The notes beneath the pieces are model-generated. The model was not told the DNA's origin. It searched no databases and saw only the letters and a program-made list of their open reading frames with translations. This document shows positions 12,701-24,554 of a DNA stretch of 64,000 bases, in pieces. Each line of letters begins with the position of its first letter. The first letter of the stretch is position 1. The stretch covers positions 18,659,501-18,723,500 of the forward strand of contig NC_091093.1 in assembly GCF_024713975.1 (NCBI RefSeq). The letters run 5' to 3'. Both the position numbers and the translations under genes were made by a program. This DNA comes from Paralichthys olivaceus (lineage: Eukaryota; Chordata; Actinopteri; Pleuronectiformes; Paralichthyidae).

Positions 12701-15700
12701 TGAGACTTGATTTAAAATAAAAGAGCTGATAATTCCCTTGAGGTCTGACTGACGCAGCGATGTGCCTGCAGGTCCTCAGTCGACTCCAACCTCGGCCGGG
12801 AACACGGAGGCGAGGGAGAAGTCAGATGCGATGCCCAACATTTCAGACGTGATGCTGAGAAAACTGAAACTACATCGGGGTCTGCCAGGCTGGTGTGTAA
12901 CAAGCTCATACCTTTTCACTAAAAGCTCAAACATACTCCTCCCTGCATCTGAGTTACTCTGTGATTGAATATGTACATTTCTCACCTTGCTAATTGTTCA
13001 TGTCTGCTTTCATTCCAGTGCACCACCACTGTCTGAGAAGGAGGTTGAGGTGGGTATCAGATCTGTGGAGGTTGTTGAGTTATTTTCACAGTATCTAATA
13101 ATGCTGACCCTGTCGATTTTGTGTTAAGGTTTTTCCTCTGGTGCTTGTGTGCAGTTTAAATGTCTGTGTGTTATGATAACAGATATCATATCACACAGAC
13201 ATTTGATATGATAACAGATATCATATCACACAGACATTTGATATGATAACAGATATGATATCACACAGACATTTGATATGATAACAGATATCATATCACA
13301 CAGACATTTGATATGATAACAGATATCATATCACACAGACATTTGATATGATAACAGATATCATATCACACAGACATTTGATATGATAACAGATATCATA
13401 TCACACAGACATTTGATATGATAACAGATATCATATCACACAGACATTTAAACTGTAAAAAAGTAGAAACAACTTATTTCCAAAAACATTTATTTACTAC
13501 CTAAAGTGTTAAATTACACAAACAAACAAATGGGACTCTTGTCAGGTTCTGCTTCCCAAGTGTAATTTATGAAATGTAGTATTGTCATTTTCTGCCTTCA
13601 ACATGTTTTACGGTAATTGACCGTGGAAATGAGTCATAAAGCTAAATGTTGTAAAAATCAGTTTACTTTGAGCAGAAAGCTCCATTCAAACATTTCACAC
13701 TGGAGATGTACTGTTCCACTCACTGCTGAGCATTTTCCACGTGCAGCCCTGTGTTTATAAAAACCTGTTTTGTTACCAAAGTAGTTAATTACACAGTCGT
13801 AAAAATTGGCTGCCTGGATTTGTCGTTGTTCTGTCAACAGGAAAGTATTTTTCTGTTCCTGATCAGACTGAAGAGACTCAGGAGTGATTTCCTGTGGAGC
13901 AAATGCAAACGTTAGTGACGCTGTCAGGGTTCAGGCTGCGGCCCCTCTCGCTGCTCCCCCGGGGACGTGTCTGGATCAGGACAGTCAGAGGTCATATATT
14001 TCCTCTCAGCTGTGGCCCATGACGGGCTTTGATCAACACAGCAAAACACAAGGAGGTCAAATGTCACAATCACAGCCAGTTCCCCAGGCTCCTCTCAGCT
14101 GCTGCTCGATTCTCCCTCACACGTTAACAATGATAATACTGTGCATTCCAATGCATTTAGTGTATGTGTGTTTTGTGTGGTGTGGGAGACTTTTAAAATG
14201 GAATCATCTGATTTGCCTGCAGCTCCTCTGTGCTAAACGTGTTGTTTATATTGCTTTAACTTCCTCCCTGCAGAATGCATTTGTCCAGCTGTCACTGGCT
14301 TTTCGTAATGACAACTACACCTTGGAGACGCGGCTCAAACAGGCGGAGAGGGAGAGGAACCTGACTGAGGAAGACACAGAGAAAGAACTAGAGGAGTTCA
14401 AAGGAGCGCTGAAGGTCAGTCTTCCAAAACAGCTGATATCAGATCAGCTCACTAGAAAGGAAGAATCCTCTGTGGCTCATAAGATTTCCATCATCTCATG
14501 TTTTCCACAGTAAATGTTAGTATGAGAAAGAGGCTCATCCCAGGTATCTCAGGGGACAGGGATTTGCACTTTGTTTTTCTATGAGACTATTTTGTGTGTC
14601 TCTTGCAGATGACCTCACCACAGTGGCAGAACCTGGAGCAACGCGAGGCTTACCAGCGCCTGACGGAGACGGTAGCAGTGCTGCACCGCCTGGCCACACG
14701 ACTCTCCAGCCGGGCAGAGATCGTCGGAGCAGTTCGACAGGTGCAGTATAACTAACATGTGCACACAAGAGACAATGCAGGACAGTTAAGGGACAGATGC
14801 TGCATTGTGCACATGCACAGCACAGCTCTGTGGTAGCCTTTAATTGTCATAAAAACTCAAAAGTTGTTTAGTTTGTCCAGTCTGGACTTATGTAAAAAAA
14901 ATATGGTGATCTCCGAAGAGAGGGTCCCCTCAATGTAGTATATAAAGTATTTGAATATAAAGGACCTTTTCTGGGGTAAAGAAAACTACAACTCATTCAA
15001 TTTAGATGAAATGAACTTGTGAAAACATCATGAGGATTATTCTACATTAAATTTCTGCCCTTTCACCAAAATCTTACACACTGGAACTTTAAGAAAAAAT
15101 TATATTTTCTCACATCATATTTGTTGGTAATAACATTTAATATAGTTAAGTTACTGTGGATAAATAACTTGGAGCCAGTGATTGAAACACAATCAATTGT
15201 ATCGTCTCATGGCAGCTCTATGACACATTTCCTTTTGGCTCGTTGTTTTGGTTTGATAGCACATTTCTCGGAATGGTTGTGTCATCAACTCCTCTCAAGC
15301 CTGTTTCAATAAGATTTCAGCAAACAAGCTCCAGTGCAGATATTTTGATATTGTATATCTAAATATTATTAAAACTTAAAAAGTCAGTCAGGTATGTCAG
15401 AGCTCATGGCAGCCATGAGTTTATTGAGGTCCAGCATCAATCTACGGTTTCTCTCTAAGAGTAACCCTTTTTTCTATAGGTTCCTGTTTCTGTGCTTCTA
15501 CTCTGTAATGTGGTTTTGTATTGACTAACTGCGTCTCTGTACAACAGGAGAAACGGATGAACAAGGCCACTGAGGTCATGATGCAATATGTGGAGAATCT
15601 GAAGCGGACGTATGAGAAGGATCATGCCGAGTTGATGGAGTTTAAGAAGCTGGCCAACCAGAACTCAAATCGCTGTTATGGTGGAACTGTGGACACTGGA

Positions 15701-18444
15701 GGTAAGACCACGCTGATGACAACATTCAGATAAAACAAAGGAAAACACGGTGAATGAATCTCACTAAAACCGACATTACAGGTTTTTTCTTTCTTGTAAA
15801 TGGAAAGTTTTTTTTTTCTGCTTTATTTATTCAGGCAAGACTTTGATGAAGCATGAACCTTATTCAACCCGACTGCAGATTGCACAGAGCACAGCTCTGC
15901 AGCATAAGAACAGTCTATATGTACCTATGTAATGCTGGATTTTGTCTTATTTTATGAAGATGATGGAGTTGCACGGTCATCAAGATCAATGTCCCTCACC
16001 CTTGGAAAGGTAATTTCTGAATTTAATGTCCGTACAGGATATGACTGCTCTCATTTCCTGCTCTTACCACCAACTCTGTTGCCTTTTCTGGGTTTTTTCG
16101 GTACTCTCCAGGCTCTGCCCAGACGCAGGGTGAGTGTGGCAGTGGTGCCGAAGTTTAACCTCCTGAACATCCCAGGTCAGACTCCAGCCACAGCTGGCCC
16201 GGGCCCCAACCTGTTAACAGGGCCAAGCCCGTCGTCAGGCCCCAACCCAGCCCTTGGCCCCAGCACGGGACCCACCACTGGTGCTGCTCTTCCTGTCCTG
16301 GTAGGTCCTCCTGTCCTGTCGGATATGATGGGAAATGACATATTATGAATTGAATAACATGACACCCACTCTCTCAGCATGACTGATGACTTAAAGTCAG
16401 TTCATCCAAAGACATTTACTCATAACTGTTTTTCAAACATTTACCTTTTCTGCATAATGAATTAATAGTTATAGTTAATACTGGACTTTTTATTTCACTG
16501 TAATTATCCGACAGCTACAGTTACTTTACAGTTTGAATCTCAACATTCACAAAATCACATCTTTATAAATATAATGTACGTTTTGTGTTTTTTCATGTTT
16601 GTAATGGATTTGCGTTGTTTGCAATTCCACCAAAGATGCAAAACTCTGAGAGGGTTTCATTTAACAGTTTTTAAAGCAAAGATGCAAAATTATCCAATGT
16701 TTCACAGAAAAATGCAAAGATTAGAGAAAATCTAAAATAAATCCACAAATTAGTTTCACAGAACATTATTTTTCTTCTTTCTAACCCCGTTAATCAACCC
16801 ATATTCTTTATGTGCACCTGATAATACTGGGATTGCAGGAGAGCAAAGATAGAAAGTAAATGCAACTCTTGTAATGTAGTATTTACTTTGTGGTGTCTGT
16901 ACTTTAACTTTTACAGTGGGTAAAGGATATGAATACTTCAATTGAGTACTTGTAATTGTGTGATATTGTTAGAAAAATAACAATTCTGTAAAAAAGATTA
17001 TCCTCTGTCCTGTAGTGTGAAGCAAATGATATGAAAGTCAGCACTCCCACAGAGGCGGTACAACCAGCAGCAGAATGGTATGTTTTGTTTTCTGGTTGAT
17101 GTGTTTTGTGTATGCACACACACACACACACACACAGACATTGCATGTACAGTATGTCCACTTGATTCCCAAGGTCACGTCACAGTCCTTGAAACAATGG
17201 GCCAAGAAAAGCCCAGAACTTCTTATCAAAAGTGTGTTCTGCTGCAGCGGGACCTTCGACCTGTTTGTGTGGCCTTCAGGATGTGCTTTGCCTTGCAGAG
17301 AAAGCACCAGCGAGGTGAAAATAACCCTGAAAGCATAAAATAATAATCAAACCCTGCTGTGGGTGATGGATATGCTATGCAGGGTCATAATCTAAACATA
17401 TGTGCAAGAGTTTGACAAAGTCCAGACACCGGTTCTAATCACATCCTGGTTGCAAAGTGAGACTGAGTGAAGCTCCCAAGTGCCTGAGCCCGATGTTCTC
17501 TGAGGAGATGGAATGGTTTTAAGTGCCAGCTCCATTTATTTCTGTTTGTACTCTCCTTGTCTGTGATGGTTGTATTGTGCACTACCACTCAGTCAGCACT
17601 GCAGTTTGTCTGCATTTGGTCACATGCAGGGCTGTGATGGAACCTGACTGTACACTCATCACAGTTTTATAACGCCCGATGCCGTGATGGTGTCCAAGGC
17701 TGATTGTTCTTTCCTATCTGAAACAATGCAGTGGAAAGAGTGTGCTGGAGCAGGAAAGTGAGCCGGCCAAGCCTGCGGTCAACTTAGAGGAGATCAGAGC
17801 CGAGATCAGAGCCGAGCTCAAGGCGAAGATTGAGGAGGAGTCGTACAATAAAGGGTGAGGCCTTTTGTCTCCTGCTCATTGACAACACACAAACACGCAA
17901 TGTGTGATGACAAATATGGTGCAGGTGAATCTTGTGCAGTACTGTGTGTGTATCGAAGCATTTACGTTTAGGTTATAGGGACATTCATTCATCCACATGC
18001 AGTAAATATTAACATTTCAAATGCAGATACCAAGAGGGACTGAAGCAGAGTAAAGTTCACCAAGACGAGAAGCATGAGGAGGAAAACACTGTGGAGAAAC
18101 TACTGGAATCAACAAATAAAGACGAGGAGAGTGGAAGAAAAATGAAGACAAACAGGTAAATGTATAGAATGTAAAAAACGAATCTAGACTGCGTAGCTCC
18201 TTGCTGGAAGTAAAAATGTCAACAGCGATTGAAATATCTGATATATCGAGTACTGTGCTCTTGATGGGGTCTTTGTCACAGGAGGATGGAGGAGGTCCTG
18301 GCTCGTTTCGGTCGCTATTGTCCCAAGATTTCCTTGAATCGGCGACTTCTCTGGATGGCGCTGACACTGTTCGTTGTGATGTGTCTGGTCATCAGTATTT
18401 TTTCATTCTTCAGTCACTACTACAACAGACGTGAGGACACGTAA
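7175..18444 (+). CDS. irag1: irag1 (MRVI1), IP3R-associated cGMP-kinase substrate, 20 coding exons
   Basis: ER-membrane scaffold that in mammals bridges IP3 receptor 1 and cGMP-dependent kinase I-beta and damps Ca2+ release when phosphorylated. Exons: 7175-7387, 8809-8915, 9004-9065, 9785-9958, 10127-10204, 10571-10620, 10804-10860, 11138-11587, 11705-11783, 12772-12892, 13019-13049, 14274-14414, 14609-14740, 15548-15701, 15960-16009, 16112-16300, 17016-17077, 17732-17854, 18027-18155, 18282-18444. From the Met at 7316 (MPTLPEEEE, matching the MPHIPEDEE start of a human isoform) they join into 807 codons with all phases agreeing. Diagnostic blocks are [64 protein letters not shown] and [16 protein letters not shown]-terminal membrane anchor closes the protein. 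The frame is open upstream of 7316, so further 5' coding exons are possible. The neighbour lyve1 favours irag1 over its paralogue irag2/lrmp. Confidence 0.95.
9066..9784 (+). other. irag1: irag1 intron bracketed by complementary AC and GT repeats
   Basis: An uninterrupted CA run (about 9080-9117) starts 14 nt after the donor. A 65-base GT run (9708-9772) ends 11 nt before the acceptor AG at 9783-9784, leaving almost no polypyrimidine tract. In the pre-mRNA the runs are complementary and could fold into a stem that brings the two splice sites together. Structured AC/GT-ended introns are known in teleosts, so I read this as a structural splicing element; folding and function here are inferred. 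Confidence 0.65.
11022..11047. repeat. GT microsatellite in irag1 intron
   Basis: About 12 GT units, roughly 90 bases before the acceptor of the large 450-bp irag1 exon. No matching AC run stands near the donor at 10861, so it is not a counterpart of the paired repeats in the 9066-9784 intron. Confidence 0.8.
12352..12365. repeat. Short TATC tetranucleotide run
   Basis: Three to four TATC/ATCT units inside the irag1 intron between 11783 and 12772. Confidence 0.6.
12499..12541. repeat. Perfect 19-bp hairpin in irag1 intron
   Basis: The left arm 12499-12517 (ttactgatatgtttatgac) is the exact reverse complement of the right arm 12523-12541, around a five-base loop (atggc). The arms are uninterrupted and neither is simple repeat. 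It could be the core of a small fold-back element, a recent palindromic duplication, or a structured RNA. The stem is shorter than a typical miRNA precursor. Confidence 0.75.
13152..13455. repeat. 35-bp tandem array with 19-bp terminal inverted repeats
   Basis: Eight copies of a 35-base unit (gatatgataacagatatcat followed by atcacacagacattt), almost identical except one base change near 13257. The array is flanked by exact inverted repeats: 13152-13170 (cagtttaaatgtctgtgtg) and its reverse complement at 13437-13455. Each unit is itself an imperfect palindrome. The array probably grew by tandem expansion of the stem of a single short hairpin element. It lies in the irag1 intron after the exon at 13019-13049. 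Confidence 0.9.
14274..15701 (+). other. irag1: irag1 coiled-coil / IP3R-interaction exons
   Basis: Three exons (14274-14414, 14609-14740, 15548-15701) encode the most conserved, charged helical part of the protein, with heptad-like stretches such as [20 protein letters not shown] and [20 protein letters not shown]. In mammals this central coiled-coil region contacts IP3 receptor 1. All three exons start in phase 0 and join without frame change. Confidence 0.75.
16112..16300 (+). other. irag1: irag1 exon with PKG consensus and Gly/Pro-rich insert
   Basis: Begins [25 protein letters not shown] matches the cGMP-kinase consensus (R/K)2-x-S and corresponds to a conserved phosphosite segment of mammalian IRAG. 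The rest of the exon (about 16172-16290) is low-complexity Gly/Pro/Ser/Thr sequence built from GP-containing units that I do not recognise from mammalian IRAG1. Confidence 0.75.
17115..17137. repeat. CA microsatellite after an irag1 donor
   Basis: Eleven CA units starting 37 nt after the donor at 17078. The same intron has no GT run by its acceptor (17731), so no paired structure is predicted. Confidence 0.85.
18282..18444 (+). other. irag1: irag1 last coding exon: C-terminal membrane anchor
   Basis: Encodes a basic stretch (SLNRRLLWM) followed by about 20 hydrophobic residues ([18 protein letters not shown]) and a short polar tail ending REDT and a TAA stop. This is the tail-anchor layout of IRAG proteins: the bulk of the protein is cytosolic and the C-terminus crosses the ER membrane. 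The tail is much shorter than the human one. Confidence 0.85.
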
Positions 18445-18943
18445 AGTACCACATGAGGTAAAGATGTTCGGACTGAGTGTAGCGCCACGACCAAAGAACC
18501 CTACCACAGACTGACAGAGGCCGATGTTACTCTTTGTCTCTGTCCATTTACCATATCATCACACCCGGACTCACTTGAATCCATGACCCTGGTTCTGGAG
18601 GGTCAGAGGGAGGCGTTACGGTTAATGTTGCCTTTTCCATGGTTGATAGCATTAAGTTATTATTTTGTTTGGATTTAAAAGTCAACGTATTGTTTGCTGT
18701 GGTGAGTAAAAGATTCTTTTTGTTAAGGGACCAGTGCAGTATGAAGAAATATATGTATTTAAATAAGAAGCATACATAATGATTCTGGTTCTGGTAGTTT
18801 GGATGATGAATATGGCATTTCCAATTTAATGCCACAGCAGGAAAATGTTCTATTTATTTCACTATTATGTTAAACCTGAAGTTTTGAACTGTAGTATCCC
18901 CCTTCTGGCAGTGAGAGGAATTACAAATACACAACAAGACAAT

Positions 18944-18949
18944 AATAAA
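18944..18949 (+). terminator. irag1: Candidate proximal polyA signal of irag1
   Basis: AATAAA 500 bases after the irag1 stop. Further AATAAA hexamers lie at 19641 and 19961, so use of alternative sites is possible. Confidence 0.35.
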
Positions 18950-18954
18950 ATATT

Positions 18955-19245
18955 TAGGTAGAGCAAATGCAACAGCTACTTAGCTACTGCATTCGCTACA
19001 CAGCTTAGACTGTACTTAAATATGGACGACATGTCTCCACGGCCAAAAATGTCATTTGGAGCCAGAGTCGAAAAGCGAGATCCCGCATGGAATCATTTGG
19101 TCCACGTTCCATCTACTTACATGGAGGAAGCATGATTTATGGCTTATACTGCAGCCAGCCACCTGGGGGCGATCAAGATGCTTTGGTTTCACTTTTGTTG
19201 GAGCAGTCGTCCATATTTCTACAGTCTATGCTACACAGCTGCTAT
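18955..19245. repeat. Dispersed fish repeat (copy 1) in irag1 3' region
   Basis: Contains the recognisable core gggggcgatcaagatgcttt followed by sequence ending in the degraded tail acagtctatg. The same core recurs near 26621. I know this as a common interspersed fish repeat but cannot name its family. It lies after the irag1 stop and may be transcribed in its 3' UTR. Confidence 0.6.
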
Positions 19246-19960
19246 ATATAGTTTTGGAGGAGGCTACACACCAATGGTAGTTTTTGTTTGTCCTTGCCAT
19301 CAACTGTTTCCTTTTTATAACCTTAGGTCCTTCTCTGAACGCAGAATTTCTTTTTTATCCGGAGCATCACTTCGTAAGTTCTACAGCACATAACCATCTC
19401 CATCTCCCTCACTGCAGTTGCTCTTCTCTTCAGCTTTGGCACATTAGCTGGTAGAAGCAAAGTTCAAAACAGACATTTTTCCAAAGATGCCATATTTCCT
19501 GTGAAATACAGAGAGAATCACCTGCACCCGATAGACTTCATAACAAATAATTAACAAGGGCTTGGATGTGACGAACATCTTTTTATATGTGAAAGCTCCC
19601 CACCTCAGCTTTAAAGCGTAATCTGTTATGTCCATTAGATAATAAAGAGAAAATCTGAATCCTTATTTAAAGATAGAAGAATTAATTAACTGTTTTGATC
19701 TGTTTTTTTAAGTTCTATCATGTGTATTTAAAGACTTAAATTTAAAACATAAGCACATTCCAGAGTAGTTCCGTAAGTGCAATAATTTGCAGTTGACGGT
19801 TCTTGTTTGTGTCCTTTTGGATTTGGCACTGAGAGATTTTCTTCTTGTGTGAGAGCACTGTGTCGACGGCATGAGACTTGTTTTTTATCTTCTTTGCACA
19901 TGTGTTTTCGCCTGTGTTGTTTGTGCTTTGTGAATGTTTCACTCTTCCACTTCACCTTTG

Positions 19961-19966
19961 AATAAA
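19961..19966 (+). terminator. irag1: Candidate distal polyA signal of irag1
   Basis: AATAAA in the context ctttgaataaaggtg, about 1.5 kb after the stop. The preceding sequence is T/G-rich, and lyve1 does not start for another 1.9 kb. Confidence 0.4.
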
Positions 19967-19984
19967 GGTGCATGAAAGGAGAGT

Positions 19985-21850
19985 ACTGCTGTTATTCCTT
20001 TTCTAACATGACATTTGCAGCTTTTTTGTTCAGAGTCTAAGGTCAAATTTAGCTGGAGCCAGCAGCTAGTTGTCTTAACTTAATAAAGCTTACGTCAAAT
20101 ATTTAACATTCACTCCAGATCACAGGGTTTTCACTTAGAGACCGTCAATAAATGTTTAAACGCTTCCATGTTCTGTTGCCCGTTGACTCCAATCCATCAT
20201 AGACAAATATATATCATTAGCACTAAAGTCCAATAGTGTGTCCTGTTTATCTAGAGTAGTAATAACGTTCAGCAGATGATTGGAGCTAGTTGGCCACATG
20301 ACATGGAAGCGATTGAAATAAATTGTTTTAAAAAAAATGAATATTCATTTAGAAGACAGGATATGCTAAAATCCCTTCAAATAAAAACAGGTGTGTGCCA
20401 CTTGTTGAGGGTGGCAATAATATCTGCTATGATTTGAAGTCAATGGGTCACATGACATGGAAACTATAAACACCATGTAACAACTAATAAAATCTACCTA
20501 GCAGCATTTTTAAAACTCGCTCATGAACCTGTCTTGTCAGTTCAAACAAACAAAAACCAAACCAGTGTGAAGTTCCAACGGAAACTCCAGGGTTTCTTTT
20601 GCAGAGGATGTGGTATCAATGTCCTCGTATAACTTTTGACAAGAAAACTAATTAACACATTTTCCAAAAGGTCAAAGTATTGGTATGAATGATCTAATTC
20701 AACTTTTTGTTTTGTTTTCATTGTAATAACAGCTTTATTCCATTTAGATGCTTCAGTTTCAGTTTCATGGTCCTGGCACAACACTGCCATGGTTTTCTGG
20801 AACAAAGCAGAGCCAAAAACACATCAACGTGCGTATATTCACTTCCCCAAACCATCACTTCCTTCGAATTGCATCATATTCCCACTGGAGTATCTTAATC
20901 AACTGAGGAAACCATTGAGTTTGCTGTAATTTAACAATATAAGGTCCTGATGTGACCCTTTAGATGCACAAATCTCCCCCTTGAGAGAAGTTGTCTGTCC
21001 TTTCCCACTGCTCCAGATTGTCATTTACTGTGCCCGCACATCTCATTGACACCTCACATCTGACAAAAACACGGCTGCACATTCGTCAGCGCGCTTGGCG
21101 TCATTTCCTACCGTCAGGGCTGGTGAAGAGATGTTTTTGTGGAAGTGGGAATGTCGTCATGTGCCAAAAGCTCATCAGAGGACACCAGAGATCATAAGTG
21201 CGTTCATGACTGAGTGAGGCCCCGAGGGAGGAAGCCATTTGGACAGGGCGCCCACAGTCAGATGTCAGTAACAGTGCAAATCACTTGCTTTTTGAGTGCG
21301 GACTTTTATCACGTGTTGAAAATCCTTGTTTCTTTAAGTGTTTCACTAGATTTGTATTTGCTCTGCTCTGAGAATTACACTTACATCCAACAAATGGAAT
21401 GGATTTCTATAACATTTAAACCAAAGCACTTGTTTAAGTCAAAAAACTTTATTGAATATCAAATTCGATTCATTTTACAGCAAGAAAAGATTCATTCCAT
21501 TAATATATATAATAATAATCAAAGGTTAACATAATATAATGTGAAGTACATGGAAGAGAAAAAACTTTTCCCACTGCTCACATCGTTCTTTTTTTTTCTA
21601 TCATTGCCAGAAGTGAAGGTCACACTAGTTCATCAAAGCACCAATATTGAAAGTTCCTCTGATAACCTTCCTTCCACATAAATTTCTCTCAGCTTCGTGT
21701 CCTGCTGACATATTAGATGTGTCTCTTTTTCTCCAGGGGCCTGCTCTTAGGACATATGATGGCTCATAATCTGACTTGTGTGCGGCACTTCCCTCTTCCT
21801 TTTCCTTTACTTTCTGGCAATGAGCGTCCAGAGACTCCAGTGAACAGAAT
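19985..21850. other. irag1-lyve1 intergenic DNA
   Basis: No coding exon, RNA gene or clear mobile element seen. It is AT-rich with short open frames only. The right part should contain the lyve1 promoter. Confidence 0.5.
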
Positions 21851-21856
21851 CAACTC

Positions 21857-21863
21857 TATTTAA
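21857..21863 (+). promoter_or_regulatory. lyve1: TATA-like element of lyve1
   Basis: tatttaa about 75 bases before the lyve1 start codon. A transcription start near 21885 would leave a 45-50 base leader. This is positional inference only. Confidence 0.35.
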
Positions 21864-21931
21864 CCCTGTCATTTGGCTCAGAGACACATTAACTGTGCAG
21901 CACTTGTCATCCGTCTCCACTCGCAGCAGTC

Positions 21932-23996
21932 ATGAATATGATCTGGCTTTTCATCACGTCTGTGTTGTCCATTACTTCAGTCATCTCTGGTCAAAAAACT
22001 GACACCAGCAACATCAGAGGTGAGTCATTTCCAACTGATTTAATATTTAACACTTTACTTTTGTATCATATTACAGTTAAACCTGAATGTAAAAATGTTT
22101 TATTTGGTGTTTTGCTACAGTGTTTCCAGCAATGAATCAAACCATTGCTGGAGTTTTCCAGGTCAGCTCCTTAAATCACCTCAACCAGCCTCACTATGCC
22201 TTCAATGCCTCTGAAGCTCGGAGACTCTGTCTGTCCCTTGGAGTAGACATCGCCTCAAAAGCACAAGTGAACAAGGCGCTCACCAGAGGATTAGAAACAT
22301 GCAGGTAAGACCAGAGAAGAAATGCACAGGATCAGCTCAGTCGTCTCAGATGATGATAAGCCTATTGTCATGTGTTTTTTATTTTATTTTATTTTCTCTA
22401 GGTTTGGATGGATTGATGAACATTTTGCAGTCATTCCCCGCATCAAGCCACTTTCCACCTGTGGACAAAGCCGGACAGGTTTGGTGATATGGCGAGCCTC
22501 TGTGACAAAACATTTTGATGTCTTCTGCTTCAATGAATCAGGTATTAACTTGTTTATCTGCAATTTTTGCTTTAAACCTTAAATTACAACAGGTCAATGA
22601 AGATTCAATGTGTAGTATTTTCACAGGCCTGGCTTTTTGTTCTTGAGACCAATAAAGCTGATATATGTCAGGTTTTCATTCAGATTGTGGTGAAGGGAAA
22701 GTCCTGACATAGGCGTTGTAAGCAATTTATTGCATTTACATCTGGACTCAATTAAGATTCTCTGGATTTTTTAAGTATTTTACGTAATTTGAGATAAAAA
22801 ACACTATTTTGCCCAAAAATCTGTGAAAAGATAATGACAGTAAACTACGATCGAATTTTGAGGGAACATGAAGAGTTTGTTTAAACCTCCACAGTCATGA
22901 TGTGTTTTTTTAACAGGAATTTCAAATGAAAATATAAATTAAGTACCATTACAACCATTCAGAAATACAGTTTGAATATTTCCTACACTGTGTCAATACA
23001 GCCGTATGAGGATATCAAAATCAGTGCATAGCTGCAAGTGGAAGGCAGATGTTTCCCCTCAGTGTTGAAACAAACAAAACAATGAATTCTGCAAACCTAC
23101 ATTCATTAAATGACACGTCCTTCATAGAAAATAATCAAATCTGTCATGGTCTTCATGCACAGATGCAGAAACACAGTTGCAGGATGCAACAACTACCAGC
23201 CCTCTGAGCAGCAGCGATGACTCAACACACTCCACCCAGACGACACGGTCTACGTCTTCCTCCTCCTCCCCTCACTCCTCTTCCTCCTCAGCTCCTCAAA
23301 CCAGAGACACTGAGGCAGAACCAGCCCGATATGGCAGCAGTGCACAGCGCTCTGCAGGAGGTACGAGTCTTCACAACAGAATTAATACTGTGGAGGAGCT
23401 GTTTTTTTGTTTCTTACAGTAAAGTAAATACAAGTAAAAACCTTTTTTGATGTTGTTTTTAGATTTTTATGTTCTGTTCATGTTTTTATTGTTCCAGGAA
23501 AGGTTTTACTCATCACCTCAATCTGCGGCCTTCTTCTTACTGCAATAATCATCATTGTCTATTTGAAGTCGTAAGTGGTTTTCCATATAAAAATACTTTG
23601 TAAGACTTTAACTTAGGTCTTTTAATATTTAAATAATATTTTGGACACAATATCTGGAGATATATATATATATATACCTAAATTTGATCAAGCTATGCAG
23701 GATATCTGCACTGAATGCTGAATGATACTGATCCTTATATCATATCTGTTTTCCTTTGGTTATGACTATATATATCACTACATGGTATGTTTTTCCTCTC
23801 TTTGAACAGGAGACGGTTTTGGTCTCAGAGCTCTGACATGAAGCAGAAGCAGGAGTACATCGAGACAGAGGACTGCACGTGTGTGAAGAGTGTGGAGCAA
23901 ACGGAGGAAGACGCTCAGGACGAGGAGAAGATACAAGTGGAAGACGAGGACAAAGAGACAGATTTGTCTGATAGTGATGTAACAGAAGGACCGTAA
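21932..23996 (+). CDS. lyve1: lyve1, Link-domain hyaluronan receptor, 289 aa
   Basis: Single-pass receptor of lymphatic endothelium that binds hyaluronan. Six exons: 21932-22019, 22121-22304, 22402-22541, 23163-23360, 23498-23570, 23810-23996; the phases join into 289 codons plus TAA (human 322 aa). A signal peptide (WLFITSVLSITSVISG) is followed by a Link module with four cysteines (ARRLC, ETC, STC, VFC) and the core FGWIDEHFAV. Next come a Ser/Thr-rich, probably O-glycosylated stalk, a transmembrane helix (VLLITSICGLLLTAIIIIVY) and an acidic cytoplasmic tail (EDEDKETDLSD). It lacks the extra cysteine pair that flanks the human Link module. CD44 is the other Link receptor of this type, but position between irag1 and ampd3 identifies lyve1. 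A second in-frame Met at 21938 could also initiate. Confidence 0.9.
22121..22541 (+). other. lyve1: Link (hyaluronan-binding) module exons of lyve1
   Basis: Two exons (22121-22304 and 22402-22541), split in an Arg codon right after the second cysteine, encode the whole Link fold: NASEARRLCLSLGVDIASKA, then FGWIDEHFAVIPRI and DVFCFNES. N-glycosylation sequons are visible (NQT, NAS, NES). Confidence 0.85.
23660..23677. repeat. TA microsatellite in lyve1 intron 5
   Basis: Nine TA units between lyve1 exons 5 and 6. Confidence 0.8.
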
Positions 23997-24554
23997 CGTG
24001 CATTTTATTTTTGCCCATGTTGCACAGGATGTGTTTATTGTTTGCAATCGTCTGATATCATGAACTGGAGCTGTTTAGCCACTCGATGGCGATGTTTTTC
24101 ATCCAATCATTTTAAAGAATGATGACTTTATTGTTATTACAACGTGTTTGCTGCTGTAGACGGTCAGGATACATGTAAAGAAAGAAACTTTTGTAAGCAC
24201 GAGGTATTCTTCATCCGTCATCTATTTAAGGCAGAGACGAAGGAAGTGTGCCAGACATCATCCATCTCTCTTATCAGACCTGTCTAAACTAACAGTGTGG
24301 AAAGCTCCTTACAAGTGTTCTTATGTCCAGTGTGCAGTGTAATTATACCTGAAAATGTTTCTAACAGTTTCTGTCACATACCCCTTTCATGAAATGGAGT
24401 GTAAAGTGCAACTGTATATACTTAGTGGGTTTTGTGTAATGAAAAGTATGTGAAACTATAGTACACACTCGCTCTCTCCAACCAAAGTGCTATTAGTCAC
24501 CCAAGGCCAACATGGGACCAGCTAAACATTGTACTTTAACTGACAGGATATGTT

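Noticed and set aside
13152..13455. CRISPR-like regular repeat array
   Set aside because: Units are contiguous with no unique spacers, in a vertebrate intron; it is a tandem minisatellite.
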